Origin: an uncultured Acidimicrobiales bacterium
GTDB taxonomy: Bacteria; Actinomycetota; Acidimicrobiia; Acidimicrobiales; SZUA-35
Direction: 5' to 3'
NCBI GenBank assembly: GCA_937997485.1
Contig: CALKTH010000022.1
Location: 179,660-243,659, forward strand
DNA: 64,000 nucleotides
Under the pieces are notes generated by a model. That model did no database searches. It saw only the letters and a list, made by a program, of their open reading frames with translations, and had not been told where the DNA came from. Position numbers and translations under genes: made by a program. This document shows, one piece after another, positions 60,535 to 64,000 of the stretch; position 1 is the first letter of the stretch, and each line of letters opens with the position of its first letter.

Positions 60535-61965
60535 ATGCGTCGTACCAAGATCGTTGCAACCATCGGCCCGGCCTCTGAGAGCCCGGAGCAGCTCCGTGCT
60601 CTCATTCGGGCTGGCATGGATGTGGCTCGCATCGGCACCGCGCACGGGACGATCGACGAGCACTTGGCCAAGTACCGGAACATCCGGGCCGCAGCAAAGG
60701 ATCTTGGCGCCAACGTTGGCATCTTGGCCGACCTCGCAGGACCCAAGGTTCGCTGCGCTGCCTTCCCGGAAGATGGCGCGATTCTGGCCGACGGAGCAAA
60801 GGTTCGCTTCACTGCCGGCGAGACCGCCAGTTCCTCCGAAGTCATCTCCGCCGACTACGACGGCCTCGTCGCTGACGTCGACGTTGGTGACCAGCTGGCC
60901 TTGGGCGACGGCAACATCGTTTTCGTCGTGACGGACAAGGATCAAGATGGTCTCGACGCAATGGTCGTGCGAGGCGGCGTGGGCAAGGGCCGTCCCGGGC
61001 TCCAGGTGCCGTCTGAACGGCTGCGGATCTCCACGCCCACGCCCGAGGACTTCGTGATGGCCGACGCCTTCATCGAAGAGGGCATCGACATGCTTGCCGT
61101 GTCTTTCGTTCGCTCAGCCCACGACGTGCGCAGCCTCGGCGTCGAAGCCGCACCCCGAGGCCCGCTCGTGGTGGCCAAGATCGAGACGAAGGCTGCGGTG
61201 GACAACCTCGAAGGCATCATCGAAGCCTCCGGTGCTGTGATGGTGGCTCGAGGCGACCTGGGTATCGACTTCCCGCTCTCCGAACTGCCTCATCTGCAGA
61301 AGCACATCATTCAGCGCTGCGTCGCTCTTGGGCGACCCGTGATCACGGCAACGCAGATGCTGGAGTCCATGGTCTACGCCCCCTCCCCCACCCGAGCTGA
61401 AGCATCCGACGTCGCCAACGCTGTGTTCGATGGCTCCAGTGCCGTGATGCTCTCGGGCGAGACCGCGGTCGGCGTCGACCCGGTGAACGCGGTCAACACC
61501 ATGGCCGAGATCACGATGCGAGCCGATGCCTCTTTTGATCACGACGACTGGATGAAGGGCATCTCCGAGATCCGAGAGGGCGACGCCGAGACCGATTTCG
61601 GTGCAATCACCACCGACTCGCTCACCTTCGCTGCGTGCAAAGTGGCCGAACAGGTCGGAGCGAAAGCGATCCTTTGCATGTCAAAGACGGGTTACACGGT
61701 TCGCGCCGTGAACCGCTTCCGGCCCCGCACCCGCATCCTCGGCTTCAGTCCCGACGAGCGAGCCGTGCGTCATCTCTCGCTGAGTTGGGGGACCGAGGCC
61801 ATCGTGACCGAGATGCGCAGCGACTCGTTCGTCACCGTGCAAGACGCGCTGGAACTCACCCGTTCGACGTTCGGTTGTCACCCCGGCGACAAGGTGGTCG
61901 TCATCTCCGGACACTCCACGGCCACGCGGGCCACCGACACGCTTCGCGTCATGCGCGTGCCCTGA
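60535..61965 (+). CDS. pyk: Pyruvate kinase with K+-independent signature
   Basis: The 476-residue protein has A-T-I-G-P-A-S at the N-terminus, V-A-K-I-E-T with the catalytic Lys, M-V-A-R-G-D-L-G-I for Mg2+ binding and T-A-T-Q-M-L-E-S-M. It converts PEP and ADP to pyruvate and ATP. The K+-site is unusual: R32-I-G34-T-A36-H-G replaces the usual R-L-N-F-S-H-G, and D66-L67-A-G-P-K71 replaces D-T-K-G-P-E. Lys at the Glu117 position with Leu at 113 (rabbit numbering) is the signature of K+-independent pyruvate kinases. ATG 60535 is the start. Confidence 0.95.
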   Translation: MRRTKIVATIGPASESPEQLRALIRAGMDVARIGTAHGTIDEHLAKYRNIRAAAKDLGANVGILADLAGPKVRCAAFPEDGAILADGAKVRFTAGETASSSEVISADYDGLVADVDVGDQLALGDGNIVFVVTDKDQDGLDAMVVRGGVGKGRPGLQVPSERLRISTPTPEDFVMADAFIEEGIDMLAVSFVRSAHDVRSLGVEAAPRGPLVVAKIETKAAVDNLEGIIEASGAVMVARGDLGIDFPLSELPHLQKHIIQRCVALGRPVITATQMLESMVYAPSPTRAEASDVANAVFDGSSAVMLSGETAVGVDPVNAVNTMAEITMRADASFDHDDWMKGISEIREGDAETDFGAITTDSLTFAACKVAEQVGAKAILCMSKTGYTVRAVNRFRPRTRILGFSPDERAVRHLSLSWGTEAIVTEMRSDSFVTVQDALELTRSTFGCHPGDKVVVISGHSTATRATDTLRVMRVP

Positions 61966-62033
61966 TCGTTGGTGCTGTGGAGGGAGACGGAGGATCTACC
62001 GACAGAACGCATGCTTCGACAATCGACGTCGCC

Positions 62034-62039
62034 TAGAGT
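62034..62039 (+). promoter_or_regulatory. Candidate -10 box (TAGAGT)
   Basis: TAGAGT ends 7 bases before ATG 62047, suggesting a leaderless transcript. Confidence 0.35.
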
Positions 62040-62046
62040 TGCCGCC

Positions 62047-62340
62047 ATGTCACCGGAGAGTTCTGACGATGCACGCCAGTCTGTTGCTGCGCTCCTGAAC
62101 GACCTCCGCTACGTGATGGGCGAGATGCCAGCCGCCGAGTGGCCCGAAACGGCCAAGGCGGTCCTCGAACATCACTACCCCACCATCGACGAGTCGCTCC
62201 TCACCCGAGACCAAGCCTCGCTCCAGCGGTGGTGCCGAGCCGTTCTCGACGGACTCGCCTCGAGCGACGCCGACACCATACGGGCGGCCATACTCAAGGT
62301 TCGCCAGTACGAAGACTCCGTCGCCGTCCCGGCGAATTGA
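62047..62340 (+). CDS. Small hypothetical protein
   Basis: The 97-residue protein from ATG 62047 is acidic and mostly helical (S-V-A-A-L-L-N-D-L-R-Y-V-M-G, L-Q-R-W-C-R-A-V-L-D-G-L), with no signal, TM segment or known motif. It lies 30 bases before the broken tRNA gene and may mark the last host gene before the integrated element. Confidence 0.65.
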   Translation: MSPESSDDARQSVAALLNDLRYVMGEMPAAEWPETAKAVLEHHYPTIDESLLTRDQASLQRWCRAVLDGLASSDADTIRAAILKVRQYEDSVAVPAN

Positions 62341-62370
62341 GCCTTCCAACCGGCGCAACTTCATAGACAC

Positions 62371-62417
62371 GGGGCCATAGCTCAGTTGGTCAGAGCACGG
62401 GACTCATAATCCGAAGG
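62371..62417 (+). pseudogene. tRNA(CAT) 5' half, broken at the anticodon arm; candidate attL
   Basis: Acceptor 5' strand GGGGCCA, D-arm GCTC...GAGC and anticodon loop CTCATAA (CAT; Met or Ile2) are intact, but no T-arm or TGGCCCC 3' strand follows. The anticodon stem has ACGGGA on the left and TCCGAAGG on the right, which do not match fully. The right half fits a different tRNA stem (TCGGA/TCCGA), so the junction looks like a recombination product within a GACTCATAATCC core. Confidence 0.6.
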
Positions 62418-62533
62418 CCACCCCAAAACAGGGGATTCCATTCCCAGGGTTTTCCCAGGTCAGACCCCACGTGCCAAAATGGGAACCACCGGGAACTGCC
62501 GGAACGTTGCCAAAACCGTGCCACAATTCCGGC

Positions 62534-63712
62534 ATGCCGAACGTCCGCCCCTACCCGCACAAGCACCCAAAGCCGGGCATGTGGCAAGCACGCATCTCCC
62601 TCGGACGCGACCCCGAAACCGGCAAATACCCGCAGAAATCGATCATCCTCGAAGCCCCCACGATCGAAGAAGCCAAAGCCGAAGCCATCCGCCTGCAACG
62701 CCAGATGCGCAACGACCGCACCGGCCACCCCAACCCCACACTCGGCGACCTCATCGAGCAATGGTTCACCGCCAACCCGAACGACAACGAAGGCTGGACC
62801 CGGAAGGGCTACCAACAGAAGAAGGACACCCACGTCCTCCCCCGCCTCGGCCACGTCCTCCTCCGCGACCTCCACGCCGGCCACATCGAAGACTTCAAAC
62901 GCGAGATGGAACAGACCGAACGCGACGACGGCACGACCGGCTACGCCGCGTCAACCATCAACGAATGCCTCTCCATCCTCTCCCAAGCCTGCGCCTACGG
63001 AGTCCGCCGCCGACTCCTCGTCGCCAACCCAACCCGCGAAGTCCCCCGCTCCAAAATGGAGACCAAGCAGCCCGAACTCCCCCCGGACGAAGCCGTCGCC
63101 ACACTCCTCGCCGAGTTCGCCAAAACGAACTACGAAGTGTTCCTCGTCATGGCCCTCGGCGTCGTCACCGGATCACGCCTCTCCGAACTCTGCGCGCTCC
63201 GCTGGGTCGACATCGACTTCGACCGCCAAATCATCCACATCCGTCACGGCCTCGACCCGGACCGCAACCTCAAAGACACCAAGACCCACAGCATCCGGGC
63301 CGTGAACGTCGGCGAAGGAACCATGAAACTCCTCAACGACTGGCGCACCGAATCCATGGACCGCTTCGTCGAACTCACCGGCTCGAACGACTTCGACGAC
63401 GAATGGTTCCTCTTCCCCTCAGAGACCGACCTCAGCAAACCACGCAGACCCGACGGCGTATCAACAGCCATCCTCCGGAAGAGGAAAGCACTCGGCCTCC
63501 CTCGAGTGTGGATCCACGGCACCCGCCACATCGCCACATCCAAACTCATCAACGCCGGCGTCGACCCCCGCACCGTCGCCGACCGCATGGGCTGGGCCGA
63601 CCCATCCCTCATGTACAAGGTCTACGCACACTCCGACGACAACAACCGCACCAACGCCGGCGACCTCGCCGAAGCATCAGCCGCGGCGTTGATGCCCACG
63701 CCTGAGCGGTAG
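62534..63712 (+). CDS. Tyrosine recombinase (integrase)
   Basis: From ATG 62534 the protein has 392 residues; a GTG at 62471 would add 21 unlikely residues. The N-terminal arm-binding region (W-Q-A-R-I-S-L-G-R-D) is followed by a SAM-like core-binding domain. The catalytic domain shows Arg215 (T-G-S-R-L-S-E-L), His328 and Arg331 (H-G-T-R-H) and the tyrosine nucleophile Tyr364 (K-V-Y-A-H). Codon use ends in C far more often than in neighbouring genes (ctcctcg, gcctgc, aacctc runs), consistent with an acquired gene. It sits 117 bases from the tRNA remnant and points into the element. Confidence 0.93.
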   Translation: MPNVRPYPHKHPKPGMWQARISLGRDPETGKYPQKSIILEAPTIEEAKAEAIRLQRQMRNDRTGHPNPTLGDLIEQWFTANPNDNEGWTRKGYQQKKDTHVLPRLGHVLLRDLHAGHIEDFKREMEQTERDDGTTGYAASTINECLSILSQACAYGVRRRLLVANPTREVPRSKMETKQPELPPDEAVATLLAEFAKTNYEVFLVMALGVVTGSRLSELCALRWVDIDFDRQIIHIRHGLDPDRNLKDTKTHSIRAVNVGEGTMKLLNDWRTESMDRFVELTGSNDFDDEWFLFPSETDLSKPRRPDGVSTAILRKRKALGLPRVWIHGTRHIATSKLINAGVDPRTVADRMGWADPSLMYKVYAHSDDNNRTNAGDLAEASAAALMPTPER

Positions 63713-63767
63713 CGGGAAGCAGCAGCCCGATTCCTCAGATACGGATGGTTCGTGTCGATGGTTCTAG

Positions 63768-64000
63768 ATGGGTATTAAAGAATGGTGGAAGGGTCGCGCC
63801 GGGATAGACGAACCGGACAGCAGAAAGAATCAGGCGGAAGCTGTCGACGCTCGGTGGAAGACCGAGAACTGGGAGTCACGGAAGACGACGTCATGGGTCT
63901 TCGGGGCTCGAGCCGCATGGCTCCGACAACAAGCCCTCGTTTCCATCGACGAGCTAGCGAAAGCGACCGAACGCAGCCCGAGCTGGATTCGATCGCTTGA
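63768..64000 (+). CDS. First cargo gene, HTH-like protein, 3' end beyond window
   Basis: ATG 63768 opens a frame that stays open to the window edge (77 codons), reading M-G-I-K-E-W-W-K-G-R-A-G, then a Trp- and Lys-rich helical stretch and S-I-D-E-L-A-K-A-T-E-R-S-P-S-W-I-R-S-L, which looks like a DNA-binding helix-turn-helix. It starts 56 bases after the integrase stop. An overlapping frame (63782 on) is a shadow. It could be a regulator or mobilisation protein of the element. Confidence 0.55.
   Translation, partial: MGIKEWWKGRAGIDEPDSRKNQAEAVDARWKTENWESRKTTSWVFGARAAWLRQQALVSIDELAKATERSPSWIRSL

Noticed and set aside
60454..60945. N-terminal extension of the RlmI-like protein
   Set aside because: It is antisense to pyruvate kinase and has no family similarity; ATG 60453 gives the normal length.
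62479..63705. Second long frame across the integrase
   Set aside because: It is Arg/Pro-rich low-complexity translation of a C-ending codon gene; the integrase frame has the catalytic residues.
63782..64000. Arg/Ser-rich 72-codon frame after the integrase
   Set aside because: The frame starting at 63768 has better protein character and stays open to the window edge.
1..64000. CRISPR array, rRNA genes, insertion sequences, prophage structural genes
   Set aside because: No spaced direct-repeat array, rRNA motif, transposase or phage structural gene was seen; the only mobile signal is the integrase at the right edge.

Overview
The window looks like chromosome of a high-GC actinobacterium, most probably class Acidimicrobiia (Ilumatobacter-like). 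That placement is inferred from gene content: a DUF222-type HNH protein, an SCO6745-family protein, a TIGR03086-like protein, an F420-type luciferase-like oxidoreductase, an AfsR/SARP regulator, a cyclase/AAA/TPR regulator, many fatty-acid-type enzymes, and TANNNT boxes a few bases upstream of start codons. Most of the window reads as ordinary chromosome. The right edge (from about 62.4 kb) is the start of an integrated element.

Layout. 0-16.5 kb: a truncated acetyltransferase; a PAP2 phosphatase coupled to a membrane protein that fuses a kinase-like domain to a flippase-like domain; an M14-like metallopeptidase; lipid and small-molecule enzymes (LLM oxidoreductase, SDR, PhyH dioxygenase, thiolase, epoxide-hydrolase-like protein); a two-gene operon with a TIM-barrel metalloenzyme-like protein and an unrecognised partner; HNH, MFS and cupin genes. 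16.5-26.3 kb: a 1232-residue cyclase/ATPase/TPR regulator, then a two-component system and a MacAB-like ABC exporter whose adaptor is a lipoprotein. 26.3-31 kb: a MazF-type toxin-antitoxin pair, hydrolase, VOC and SCO6745-family genes, and a relic of an ABC permease gene end. 31-37 kb: a divergent locus with a SARP regulator on one side and a three-gene operon on the other (secreted allene-oxide-cyclase-barrel-like protein, FAD/NAD(P) enzyme with a Cys/His cluster, small membrane protein).

37-42.8 kb: a TetR gene with two matching palindromic operators in front of an hchA-nitroreductase-SMP-30-like operon whose third gene is frameshifted; tRNA-Val(TAC); an inositol-monophosphatase-like gene and unknown genes. 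42.8-49 kb: a GGDEF/EAL protein and, most notably, a selenoprotein gene of the UGSC type. An in-frame TGA in the context Sec-Gly-Ser-Cys is followed by a SECIS-like hairpin, and the stop codon overlaps a conserved partner gene. A normal gene finder would split it into two ORFs. 49-62.3 kb: a DUF1932-type dehydrogenase, a MatB-like synthetase, aldo/keto reductase, a PadR gene with a perfect palindromic operator driving an ABC exporter, acyl-CoA dehydrogenase, crotonase, an RlmI-like methyltransferase and a pyruvate kinase with the signature of K+-independent enzymes. 62.3-64 kb: a tRNA(CAT) broken after the anticodon arm, a tyrosine recombinase, and the first cargo gene, which is cut by the window edge.

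The best candidates for undescribed biology are the UGSC selenoprotein operon and the SARP-linked three-gene cassette. Next are the TIM-barrel/partner pair and the chimeric tRNA attachment site.
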